Source of the DNA: CAZJAH01 sp964544155
GTDB taxonomy: Bacteria > Bacteroidota > Ignavibacteria > Kapaibacteriales > UBA2268
Assembly (NCBI GenBank): GCA_964544155.1
Contig: CAZJAH010000005.1
Span: 1 to 64,000 of the forward strand
DNA length: 64,000 bases
Direction of reading: 5' to 3'
Below the pieces are notes generated by a model. The model was not told the origin of the DNA, made no database searches, and saw nothing but the letters and a program-made list of their open reading frames with translations. A program made the position numbers and the translations under genes. Each line of letters begins with the position of its first letter. Within the stretch, counting starts at the first letter, position 1. Below, piece after piece: positions 27,029-34,293 of the stretch.

Positions 27029-28336
27029 ATGGATAAGAAAGATATTAAGGGCCCCCAAGGAAAATTAGGAGTTCTGATAGTTGGTTTTAACGGTGCGATA
27101 TCTACTACTTTTTTAGCAGGAGTGATGTCTATCAAACAGGGCAAAGCTCTGCCAATCGGTTCACTTACACAAATGGCCACTATAAGAATAGGCACACGAA
27201 TCAAGAAGCAGTTCCCTAAGATTAAAGATTTCGTTCCTCTTGAAAGCCTGGAAAATCTTGTTTTCGGCGGTTGGGATATCAGGGATGAAAATATTTATGA
27301 TGCTGCGATCGATAACAAAGTGCTCGATAGCCGCGATATTGAACCATTTAAGAACGAACTTACGCAACTTCATCCTATGAAGGGGGTTTTCCAACAAAAA
27401 TATGTTGCCAAACTTAAGGGCGATTACATAAAGAATGGCTCTAACAAGTTCGAACTCATGGAAATGCTCAGGGAAGACATCAGGAATTTCAAAAAAGAAA
27501 ACGCCTGTGACCGGCTAGTCATGATATGGTGCGGAAGCACGGAAATATTCCAGTCAAAACATGAAGTTCACGAAAGTATTGAATCTTTTGAACAAGCTAT
27601 GAAGGATAGCCACGACTCTGTTTCACCCAGTATGCTTTATGCCTGGGCCGCGCTATCGGAAGGAATACCATATATTAACGGCGCTCCAAACCTGACTATC
27701 GACATGCCGGCTATGAGACAGCTTGCCGAAATAAACCAGGTACCATTGGCAGGCAAGGATTTCAAAACCGGCCAAACCATGATAAAAACAGTTATCGCTC
27801 CCATGCTGAAAGCAAGAATGATTGGCCTGGAAGGCTGGTTCTCAAGTAATATACTGGGTAACAGGGACGGCGAAGTGCTGGACGATCCGGATTCCTTCAA
27901 AACAAAGGAGGAAAGCAAACTCTCGGTTATAGATGATATTCTTCAGCCGGATATTTACCCCGATCTGTACAAGGATTATTATCATAAAGTACGTATACAC
28001 TACTATCCGCCCCGCGGCGATAACAAAGAAGGCTGGGATAATATTGACATTTTCGGCTGGTTGGGCTACAAAATGGAACTGAAAATCAATTTCCTTTGCA
28101 GGGATTCCATACTGGCTGCGCCCATAGTACTCGACCTGGTTCTGCTTTCTGATCTGGCACAGCGCTGCGGCATGAGCGGCATACAGGAATGGCTCTCATT
28201 CTACTTTAAAAGCCCCATGCACTCAGAGGAAATCATTCCCGAGCACGATCTGTTCATACAGCTCATGAAGCTTAAAAACACCCTCAGGGAAATAATGGGC
28301 GAAGAAGTTATAACTCATTTAGACTATAAACCGTAA
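27029..28336 (+). CDS. Inositol-3-phosphate synthase
   Basis: NAD-dependent conversion of glucose-6-phosphate to 1L-myo-inositol 1-phosphate (also called D-myo-inositol 3-phosphate). The 435 residues include an N-terminal Rossmann segment (VGFNGAISTT), VFGGWDI near residue 82, GKDFKTGQTMIKT with catalytic lysines, LEGWFSSNILGNRDG, and YYPPRGDNKEGWDNI, all strong family signatures. It commits glucose-6-phosphate to inositol compounds. Upstream genes (HAD hydrolase 48 nt away; CDP-alcohol transferase, nucleotidyltransferase and ATP-grasp in the preceding operon) suggest an inositol-containing lipid or solute. GGAG ribosome site near 27020. Confidence 0.95.
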   Translation: MDKKDIKGPQGKLGVLIVGFNGAISTTFLAGVMSIKQGKALPIGSLTQMATIRIGTRIKKQFPKIKDFVPLESLENLVFGGWDIRDENIYDAAIDNKVLDSRDIEPFKNELTQLHPMKGVFQQKYVAKLKGDYIKNGSNKFELMEMLREDIRNFKKENACDRLVMIWCGSTEIFQSKHEVHESIESFEQAMKDSHDSVSPSMLYAWAALSEGIPYINGAPNLTIDMPAMRQLAEINQVPLAGKDFKTGQTMIKTVIAPMLKARMIGLEGWFSSNILGNRDGEVLDDPDSFKTKEESKLSVIDDILQPDIYPDLYKDYYHKVRIHYYPPRGDNKEGWDNIDIFGWLGYKMELKINFLCRDSILAAPIVLDLVLLSDLAQRCGMSGIQEWLSFYFKSPMHSEEIIPEHDLFIQLMKLKNTLREIMGEEVITHLDYKP

Positions 28337-28354
28337 TTTATTGCTTCTGGTAAT

Positions 28355-28385
28355 GGCGGGGTAATCCCCCGCCTGTTTTGTTTCG
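28355..28385 (+). terminator. Hairpin after inositol-3-phosphate synthase
   Basis: GGCGGGG pairs with CCCCGCC (one bulged C) around TAAT, followed by a T-rich but interrupted tail (TGTTTTGTTTC). Confidence 0.65.
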
Positions 28386-28506
28386 TACAAGATTCGGCTG
28401 AGCTAATGCGCTATGGCCTGCCACCCGGGGCATGAGTAAGGTTTTACACAGCACTGGCCGGCATATACCGGTATCAAAACTAAATATCAAAAAAAAGGAT
28501 CAGCTC

Positions 28507-28980
28507 TTATTTTTTTTTCCTGAATATTAACGGCGTTATCAGAGACAGTATAAGGCCGATCAGGAAACTGCCTCCGGCTACCTGTATCAGGTATGAAGGA
28601 GTGTTGAAATAAGCCTCCATACTTTCGGCTGTCACATCCGGGTCATGTTCCGCTAAATATGCTTTCATTGTTTCGAAAAAATCCGGATTGATTATTTCGT
28701 GATAGACTATCTGGCCCGCTAGTGAAATAACTATTACTATACCGGTAATTGCCATGCCTGATTTGAATCCCTGCCCGTACGGAAGGCCTTCAGTAAATTC
28801 ACTGTCACGCTTTTCCTTCATGGCGAAAACATAGCCGAGAACCGGTATCAAAAAGGCGAAATTCGTAATTATGGGATGCATGGCGATATTTGTTGTATGA
28901 AATCCCAAAAAATACTCCAGCACAACCCAGATAAACATACCAAGCCCGATTATAACACCGAATTTAAGTTCAGTTTTCAT
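28507..28980 (-). CDS. DUF4199 membrane protein
   Basis: Small integral membrane protein of 157 residues with four predicted helices: two near the N-terminus, one at about 75-95, and one near the C-terminus before the RKKK end. The KEKRDSEFTEGLPYGQGFKSG loop between helices 2 and 3 and the overall layout match DUF4199, a family common in Bacteroidota and without a known function. It is a single gene, divergent from the FmdB-like gene across a spacer that holds a 14-bp perfect inverted repeat. Confidence 0.75.
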   Translation of the reverse strand: MKTELKFGVIIGLGMFIWVVLEYFLGFHTTNIAMHPIITNFAFLIPVLGYVFAMKEKRDSEFTEGLPYGQGFKSGMAITGIVIVISLAGQIVYHEIINPDFFETMKAYLAEHDPDVTAESMEAYFNTPSYLIQVAGGSFLIGLILSLITPLIFRKKK

Positions 28981-29058
28981 TTTATTCCCTTATGTTAAAA
29001 TATTTTTCATGCTTTAAGCTATACGAATATAAGGTTATTTCTTTCAATGAAGAAGAAA

Positions 29059-29089
29059 AATTTCGGCTAAAATAATTTTAGCCGAAATT
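29059..29089. promoter_or_regulatory. Perfect 14-bp inverted repeat between divergent genes
   Basis: AATTTCGGCTAAAA and its exact complement flank a three-base centre (TAA). It lies between the divergent DUF4199 and FmdB-like starts, about 75 nt from each. There is no flanking T run, so an operator or a transcript hairpin fits better than a terminator. Confidence 0.7.
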
Positions 29090-29111
29090 ACGTCAGAAAC
29101 AATGGATTTTT

Positions 29112-29119
29112 TATATTTG
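29112..29119 (+). promoter_or_regulatory. Candidate -7 element for the FmdB-like gene
   Basis: TATATTTG matches the Bacteroidota TAnnTTTG consensus 44 nt before the start codon. No TTTG is seen at the -33 position; the large inverted repeat occupies that region instead, which would suit a repressor or activator site. Confidence 0.4.
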
Positions 29120-29163
29120 TCGTTTGATGAAAAGGCAAATCACTAATTTAAGGGAAGAAAGCC

Positions 29164-29469
29164 ATGCCTTTATATGATTACAAATGCGAGACATGCGGCA
29201 AAACTTTTGAATACAGGCAGAGCATTAATGACGAGCCGCTTACCACGGCGCCTGCCGGAGTATGCGATTGCGCTGAAGGGCAGGGCAAAGTGCACAGAAT
29301 ATTAAGCAGTAATATTGGCCTTGTATTTAAGGGTTCGGGATTTTACCTTACTGATTACGCCAAGAACAGCACAAGCGCCGCTGACAGTAACGGCCATAGC
29401 AAGGTTAAATCCGAAGCATCTAACGGCGCTGCCAGTCCATGCGCTTCATGCGATGCCGCTAAAAACTAA
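29164..29469 (+). CDS. FmdB-family putative regulatory zinc-ribbon protein
   Basis: Small protein of 101 residues. MPLYDYKCETCGKTFEYRQS is the usual FmdB zinc-ribbon opening (first C-x2-C at C8/C11). The second knuckle is unusual: instead of a clean C-x2-C it reads VCDCAEG (C-x-C). The middle KVHRILSSNIGLVFKGSGFYLTDY matches the family. The C-terminal tail is Ser/Ala-rich and ends with CASCDAAKN, adding another C-x2-C. The family's role is not established. Preceded by AAGGGAAGAAAG at about 29150. Confidence 0.85.
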   Translation: MPLYDYKCETCGKTFEYRQSINDEPLTTAPAGVCDCAEGQGKVHRILSSNIGLVFKGSGFYLTDYAKNSTSAADSNGHSKVKSEASNGAASPCASCDAAKN

Positions 29470-29492
29470 AAGACGATCTTGATAATAGACGA

Positions 29493-29520
29493 AAGCCGCC
29501 CTTTTCAGGACGGCTTTTTT
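29493..29520 (+). terminator. Rho-independent terminator after FmdB-like gene
   Basis: AAGCCG...CGGCTT stem with an inner CC/GG extension and a short loop, followed by six T. Confidence 0.85.
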
Positions 29521-29798
29521 GATAGAATTAACTGCTATCACAATTAATTTATTCTTGCTTTATATCTCTTCTATTTATCCTTTAACTCTGAGTCTCAAGT
29601 TTAATCTGCTCCTACAGGCGCATATTCTATTCTTCGGCGCGGTTAATTATTGAAAATGTATGTCTTCCTTCAATTCGGAATATTTGTAATCAATTGATCT
29701 GTTCATCAAAGTTTTAAATCAATATTAACCAAAATCTAATATATAATGATAATATTTTTAAAATAAGCGGATAAACTTAAGGTTTCAATTAATTAAAA

Positions 29799-29816
29799 CC
29801 GCCCCGAAGGAAACGG
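29799..29816 (-). terminator. Weak hairpin past the tRNA 3' end
   Basis: On the minus strand CCGTTTC pairs with GGGGCGG (three G-T pairs) around CTTC and is followed by TTTT, seven nt past the tRNA. Plausible terminator, weakly supported. Confidence 0.35.
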
Positions 29817-29822
29817 AGCCTG

Positions 29823-29895
29823 AGCCAACAAGCGGACTCGAACCGCTGACCTATTCATTACGAGTGAATTGCTCTACCAGCTGAGCTATGTTGGC
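29823..29895 (-). tRNA. tRNA-Thr (anticodon CGT)
   Basis: A 73-nt cloverleaf reads on the minus strand: acceptor GCCAACA/TGTTGGC with discriminator T, D-arm AGCTCAGCTGGTAGAGC, anticodon stem ATTCA/TGAAT with loop CTCGTAA giving anticodon CGT (codon ACG, threonine), variable loop, and T-arm with GGTTCGAGTCC. The 3' CCA is not encoded. Confidence 0.95.
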
Positions 29896-29951
29896 ATAAT
29901 TACAAATTTACAAAATCCGGGGCTTTTCTTCAAGGGATAAATTATGCTGAG

Positions 29952-30860
29952 TTAATGGCAGAAAAGTTTCGATCCATGCCCCGAGCGAAATTCCGGCTGT
30001 ATTGTCACGTGCGTTATGTCGAAATTTTCAATCAGGAATTTTTCAATATTTACTCTGATCTCATCTATACGGCTAATATTGAGGTCTTCTTTGAGATCCA
30101 AATGACAGTCGAAATGCAAATGCTTGTCATCGAGCTGCCACAAATGAATGTGATGAATGTTTTCAATTCCGTCGATGCTTTCGATATGTCGCCTCAATTT
30201 CTCTACATTGATTCCTTTGGGAGCTGCCTGCATAAGTATATCAATAGTTTCCCGGAGCACGGAATAAGTTTCTTTTATTATATAAGCACTGATAAGCACG
30301 GTGATAAGAGGATCAATCCAATACATTTCATAAAAATATATAAGAATTCCGCCGATAACTACCGCCACCGATGAAAGAGTATCACCGAGTAAATGCAGGT
30401 AGGCAGCTTTAATATTAATATTCCTGGCTTTATCCTTGTGCAATAGTAATACCGCGACTAAGTTCGCCAGCAGGCCGATCAAAGCCACAATGAACATCAG
30501 CAAGCCTTTTATCGGCTCAGGGTTCTGAAAGCGAAGCCATGCCTCGTAGAATAGGTATAAACATATAGCTATAAGGGTAACGGCATTGAAAAGTGCGGCG
30601 AGAATCTGTATCCGCCTGTAACCGAAGGTTTTACGTTCATTGGATTTTCTTTTGCTTATCTTAAAGGCCGCCCAGGCAATAAATACCGAAACGGTATCTC
30701 CCAGATTATGAATAGCATCGGATAGAAGAGCGAGTGAGTTAGAAAGAAGGCCGCCGATAATTTCGGCGGCCGTAATGATAAAATTCAGAAAAACCGTGGC
30801 TAATAGCTTGCCGCCGCTGACTTCATCATGAGTATGATTTCCGTGGGATTGCCCGGGCAT
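29952..30860 (-). CDS. Cation diffusion facilitator (CzcD-like metal exporter)
   Basis: Proton-coupled efflux of divalent metal (Zn, Co, Fe or Mn class) across the inner membrane; 302 residues. Six helices are visible, with the metal-site motifs SDAIHNLGD (helix 2) and HLLGDTLSS (helix 5), both H-x3-D, which is the zinc-type site. The N-terminus is His-rich (HGNHTHDE). The C-terminal cytoplasmic domain ends with HIHLWQLDDKHLHFDCHL and THVTIQPE. Its ATG overlaps the stop of the DtxR-family regulator (TAATG), so the metal sensor and exporter are co-translated, suggesting metal-responsive export. Confidence 0.93.
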   Translation of the reverse strand: MPGQSHGNHTHDEVSGGKLLATVFLNFIITAAEIIGGLLSNSLALLSDAIHNLGDTVSVFIAWAAFKISKRKSNERKTFGYRRIQILAALFNAVTLIAICLYLFYEAWLRFQNPEPIKGLLMFIVALIGLLANLVAVLLLHKDKARNINIKAAYLHLLGDTLSSVAVVIGGILIYFYEMYWIDPLITVLISAYIIKETYSVLRETIDILMQAAPKGINVEKLRRHIESIDGIENIHHIHLWQLDDKHLHFDCHLDLKEDLNISRIDEIRVNIEKFLIENFDITHVTIQPEFRSGHGSKLFCH

Positions 30861-31531
30861 TATTCAGCGTCCTGAGTTTCCTTCACGGGTTCAACATAAA
30901 TATTTCCGGCAATTTCATGACCGATTATTTTATTCTGTTTGTTATAATTGATTGTAATTGGCCCGTTGAAAGGGGCTTTATCTATAACTATCACGTTAAC
31001 ATTAGGTATAAGCCCCATTTTTTCGAAGTAAGCAAGCATTTCGGGGTCTTCATCCGAGAGCCTTTTGATGATCACTTCTTTTCCCGGGTCAATATCGAGT
31101 AGTTTTTTCTCATTATGCTCCGGTAAGCGGCCTTCTTTGTTCGGTATGGGATGTCCGTGGGGATCATACTGCGGCTTACCTAATAACTTATCGATCTTAT
31201 CCACAAATTCATCTGAAATGGCGTGCTCGAGCCTGCAGGCTTCATCATGCACTTTTTCAAGTGAAAATCCGAGCATTTCTTTCAGGTAAAGCTCCAACAG
31301 CCTGTGATGCCTGATGATTTCAAGGGCTATTTTTTTCCCTTCGCCGGTAAGCCTTACTCCTTTGTAAGAGTTATAATCCACCATCCCCATAGTGGAAAGC
31401 CTTTTAAGCATACCTGTTACCGACGCGCCGGATATATTCAGCTCCTTCGCTATCTTTGTTGTCGAAACCGGGCCGTTTTCTTCCAGCTTATAGATTGTTT
31501 TTAAATAATCCTGTACTGCCTGACTTAACAT
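30860..31531 (-). CDS. DtxR/MntR-family metal-dependent transcriptional regulator
   Basis: Metal-sensing repressor of 223 residues, sensing Fe(II) or Mn(II) in known family members. An N-terminal winged helix (about 1-65, with STTKIAKELNISGASVTGML as the recognition region), a metal-binding/dimerisation domain (EACRLEHAISDEFVDKI at about 100-115), and a C-terminal SH3-like FeoA-type domain (about 150-220) give the full-length DtxR layout. It is followed by the CDF exporter and lies next to feoAB. A TTTAA-N6-CTAAA dyad sits 61 nt upstream and related dyads precede feoAB and the His-rich gene, so it likely controls itself and iron uptake. Confidence 0.92.
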   Translation of the reverse strand: MLSQAVQDYLKTIYKLEENGPVSTTKIAKELNISGASVTGMLKRLSTMGMVDYNSYKGVRLTGEGKKIALEIIRHHRLLELYLKEMLGFSLEKVHDEACRLEHAISDEFVDKIDKLLGKPQYDPHGHPIPNKEGRLPEHNEKKLLDIDPGKEVIIKRLSDEDPEMLAYFEKMGLIPNVNVIVIDKAPFNGPITINYNKQNKIIGHEIAGNIYVEPVKETQDAE

Positions 31532-31575
31532 TTCTCTTCACTTTTTCTAATTTATACACTCTATATCATTTTGTA

Positions 31576-31583
31576 CAAAACTA
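31576..31583 (-). promoter_or_regulatory. Candidate -7 element for the dtxR-type gene
   Basis: On the minus strand the sequence reads TAGTTTTG (TAnnTTTG), 44 nt before the start codon. A candidate operator lies just upstream at 31592-31607, placed to block polymerase. Confidence 0.4.
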
Positions 31584-31591
31584 AGAAATTT

Positions 31592-31607
31592 TTTAAACTT
31601 ATCTAAA
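31592..31607. promoter_or_regulatory. Candidate metal-regulator operator (dtxR-type gene)
   Basis: TTTAA-ACTTAT-CTAAA, a 16-bp dyad with one imperfect half-site, matching the arrangement of the dyads at 34207 and 37033. It lies between the feoAB stop and the regulator start. Confidence 0.4.
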
Positions 31608-31643
31608 TATTTGATAATAACAAGCCTAAATTAATACTCGTGA

Positions 31644-34160
31644 TTAAAAAATAATCGATCCGATCTGGAATACCATAAATGACAATAACCACGCCAGGAT
31701 CGTTGTATAGGCCATGCTGAACAGTGACCACCTCCAGCCGCCGGCTTCTCTTTTAATGGCAGCGACCACTCCTATACATGGGAAATAAACAAGTATAAAT
31801 ATCATAAAGCTCATAGCTACCAAAGGTGTAAATACTTTTTCGCCCTTTCTTCCGCCGTGGAGGTATTCCTGTTCCTGAATTTTCTTTACAAGGGACTGCT
31901 CTTCACCCATGGGTTCATCGGTTGCCTGGTAGAGAACCCCAAGGGTACTAACAACAACTTCTTTTGCCGATACACCGGCTATAAGGCTTATTGTCATTTT
32001 CCAATCGAAGCCGAGCGGCGCCATCAAAGGCTGCACTGCCCTGCCGAGGTGTCCGATGTATGACTGAGACTGCCTCTCTGATTCGGATTCCAGTTTCAGG
32101 TCGTTTATTTTTAGTTCTTTTTCTGCAGCGAGCTCTTCTGCTTTGACAGGCGGAGCTTGCTTTATCATCGCGGAATATTCGGACTTGACCTGTTCAATCT
32201 TGCGGTCATATTTCTCCGTGATTTCAGGATGTCTGGGGAAATAGCCTAATGCCCAGATCACTATCGAAGCCGCTAGTATTACTCCGCCGATTTTTTTTAT
32301 GTACATTGAAGCCCTGAACCACATGTGCCTTAATATCGCGCGGGCTGTTGGAAATCTGTATGGAGGAAGCTCCATTACAAAGGGTATATCCTGCGTTTTG
32401 AAAAGTGTTTTATTAAAAATGACAGCTGTGATTATAGCAAGAAGCACTCCCGTCAAATAAATACTAAAAAGAATGGTTCCTCTATAATCCACAAAGAACG
32501 CACTTATAAAAAGCACATAAACAGGCAGCCTGGCGCTGCACGACATAAAGGGGTTTATCAATATAGTCAGAAGCCGGTCGCGCTTGCTTTCTATAATCCT
32601 TGCCGACATAATTGCCGGCACATTGCAACCGAAGCCCATAAGCAGTGGTATGAACGATTTGCCGTGAAGGCCTATCTTGTGCATGGCTTTATCCATTATG
32701 AATACGGCTCTTGCCATATAGCCGGTATCTTCCATCAGGGATATGAACATATACAGCAAGATAATATTCGGCAGGAATATCAGCACGCCGCCGACACCGC
32801 CGATTATTCCGTCAATAAGCAGGTCTTTGAATAATCCATCGTTTAATATGCTGCCAAAGAATCCGGCGGCAGCGCCTACTCCTGCTTCGATCAGCTGCAT
32901 TGGCAATTCGCCCAGTGTAAATGTGGCATAAAATGTCAGCCACATAAAAAAGAGGAATGTGGGTATTCCCCACAGCTTATGTGTAACAATTTTATCGATT
33001 ACTTCTGATCTTGTAAGCTTTTCCTCAGGCCTGTGCTCGTATGTTTCCTGAAGCGCTCCCTGAATGAAGCCGTACTTGGCGTCAGTGATGAGAGTCTCGG
33101 TATCTTCCCTAAGGTCTTTTTCAATTTTTTTAATTTCCCGTTCGGCTACGTCAATTATTTCATTGCCGTTCTTTAGGCCGGAAACTTTTTTCTTGACTTC
33201 ATTGTCTTTTTCGAGCAGTTTAATGGCAGTGAAGCGGGTAGAATACCTGCTGGTAAATTCAATATTATCTTGATGATTAATTTTATCCTGAATAATACTT
33301 ATAGAGTTTTCTATCCTGTGGCCATAATTAATATGTATGTGCCTGACGGTATTGTCTTTACCTTCATAAACCTGTATTATTCTGGCAAATAGTTCCTTTA
33401 CTCCCTTGCCTTTGCTGCTGACGGTTGGCACCATGGGAATGCCGAGCATTTTACCCAGTTCCTCATATTTAAATTCGTCGCCCCTCTTTGTAAGTTCGTC
33501 GTACATATTAAGCGCGACGATCATCTGCAGGTCCATGTCAATGAGCTGAGTAGTCAGGTACATATTCCTTTCCAGGTTGGTAACGTCAACTACATTTACA
33601 ACCAGATCGGGCATATTCTCATTTAAGTAATTCCTGACAAATAGCTCTTCGGGTGAATAAGCAGAAATGGAATAAGTCCCGGGCAGATCCACTATGTTAA
33701 ATGTATATCCGTTCATTTTAAAAGTAGCCTGCTTGGAATCTACCGTAACGCCACCGTAATTACCGACTCTTTCGCGCGAATGAGACGCGTGGTTGAATAA
33801 GGTGGTCTTACCGCTGTTGGGATTGCCCACGAGTGCGATATTGATGACTTTTTCTTTTTCTCTAGCTCTCTGCTTAAGGAGGTCGCCGTTTTTAAGGCTG
33901 AAATTCTTCGATTCTGTTGGGAATTGTAAGGCTTCTTCGGGCGTAATGATATCTATAAGCTTAGCTTCACTGTTTCGCAAAGAAACATGGTAATCCATGA
34001 TCTTGTATTCAACGGGGTCTTTGAGAGGGGCTTCTTTAAGGGATTGTATCTCCCTTCCCGCTATGAAGCCCATCTCAAGGATCCTTTTGCGGAATGCTCC
34101 GCGGCCCCGTACTTTTGTGATTATCGCTTTTTCGCCTTTATTCAGGTCATAAAGTGTCAT
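31644..34160 (-). CDS. feoB: Ferrous iron transporter, FeoA-FeoB fusion
   Basis: Inner-membrane Fe(II) uptake protein of 838 residues with an N-terminal FeoA (SH3-like) domain at about 1-75 fused to FeoB. The FeoB part begins with the G domain: G1 GNPNSGKT at 112-119, G3 DLPGTYS at 158-164, G4 NMYDE. The helical GDI-like region follows, then Gate repeats and about ten transmembrane helices (for example MGFGCNVPAIMSARI, PFMSCSARLPVY, AGVSAKEVVVSTLGVLYQ). A charged coiled-coil-like insertion lies near residues 645-700. The separate FeoA gene is not needed here. A candidate DtxR-type dyad lies 47-62 nt upstream. Confidence 0.95.
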   Translation of the reverse strand: MTLYDLNKGEKAIITKVRGRGAFRKRILEMGFIAGREIQSLKEAPLKDPVEYKIMDYHVSLRNSEAKLIDIITPEEALQFPTESKNFSLKNGDLLKQRAREKEKVINIALVGNPNSGKTTLFNHASHSRERVGNYGGVTVDSKQATFKMNGYTFNIVDLPGTYSISAYSPEELFVRNYLNENMPDLVVNVVDVTNLERNMYLTTQLIDMDLQMIVALNMYDELTKRGDEFKYEELGKMLGIPMVPTVSSKGKGVKELFARIIQVYEGKDNTVRHIHINYGHRIENSISIIQDKINHQDNIEFTSRYSTRFTAIKLLEKDNEVKKKVSGLKNGNEIIDVAEREIKKIEKDLREDTETLITDAKYGFIQGALQETYEHRPEEKLTRSEVIDKIVTHKLWGIPTFLFFMWLTFYATFTLGELPMQLIEAGVGAAAGFFGSILNDGLFKDLLIDGIIGGVGGVLIFLPNIILLYMFISLMEDTGYMARAVFIMDKAMHKIGLHGKSFIPLLMGFGCNVPAIMSARIIESKRDRLLTILINPFMSCSARLPVYVLFISAFFVDYRGTILFSIYLTGVLLAIITAVIFNKTLFKTQDIPFVMELPPYRFPTARAILRHMWFRASMYIKKIGGVILAASIVIWALGYFPRHPEITEKYDRKIEQVKSEYSAMIKQAPPVKAEELAAEKELKINDLKLESESERQSQSYIGHLGRAVQPLMAPLGFDWKMTISLIAGVSAKEVVVSTLGVLYQATDEPMGEEQSLVKKIQEQEYLHGGRKGEKVFTPLVAMSFMIFILVYFPCIGVVAAIKREAGGWRWSLFSMAYTTILAWLLSFMVFQIGSIIF

Positions 34161-34206
34161 TTTATCTAATTCGCTTTTCTTTTTTAAGTCTAAACGTTAA
34201 TATTAC

Positions 34207-34222
34207 TTTAGGATTATCTAAT
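34207..34222. promoter_or_regulatory. Candidate metal-regulator operator (feoAB)
   Basis: TTTAG-GATTAT-CTAAT, a 16-bp dyad (TTTAG-N6-CTAA) 47-62 nt before the feoAB start. It shares half-sites and spacing with the dyads at 37033 and 31592. Confidence 0.5.
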
Positions 34223-34293
34223 AAGCAAGATAGATAAAACTAACACAATCAAAAAATAATTTTTTTTAATGTAATCAAAATGTTGTTTATTTT

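Larger units (their letters stand above)
29470..29822. other. Intergenic region between FmdB-like gene and tRNA
   Basis: It contains the terminator at 29493-29520 and, near 29799-29816, a weak hairpin beyond the tRNA 3' end. The rest is AT-rich with no reading frame or RNA structure that I can support. Confidence 0.5.
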
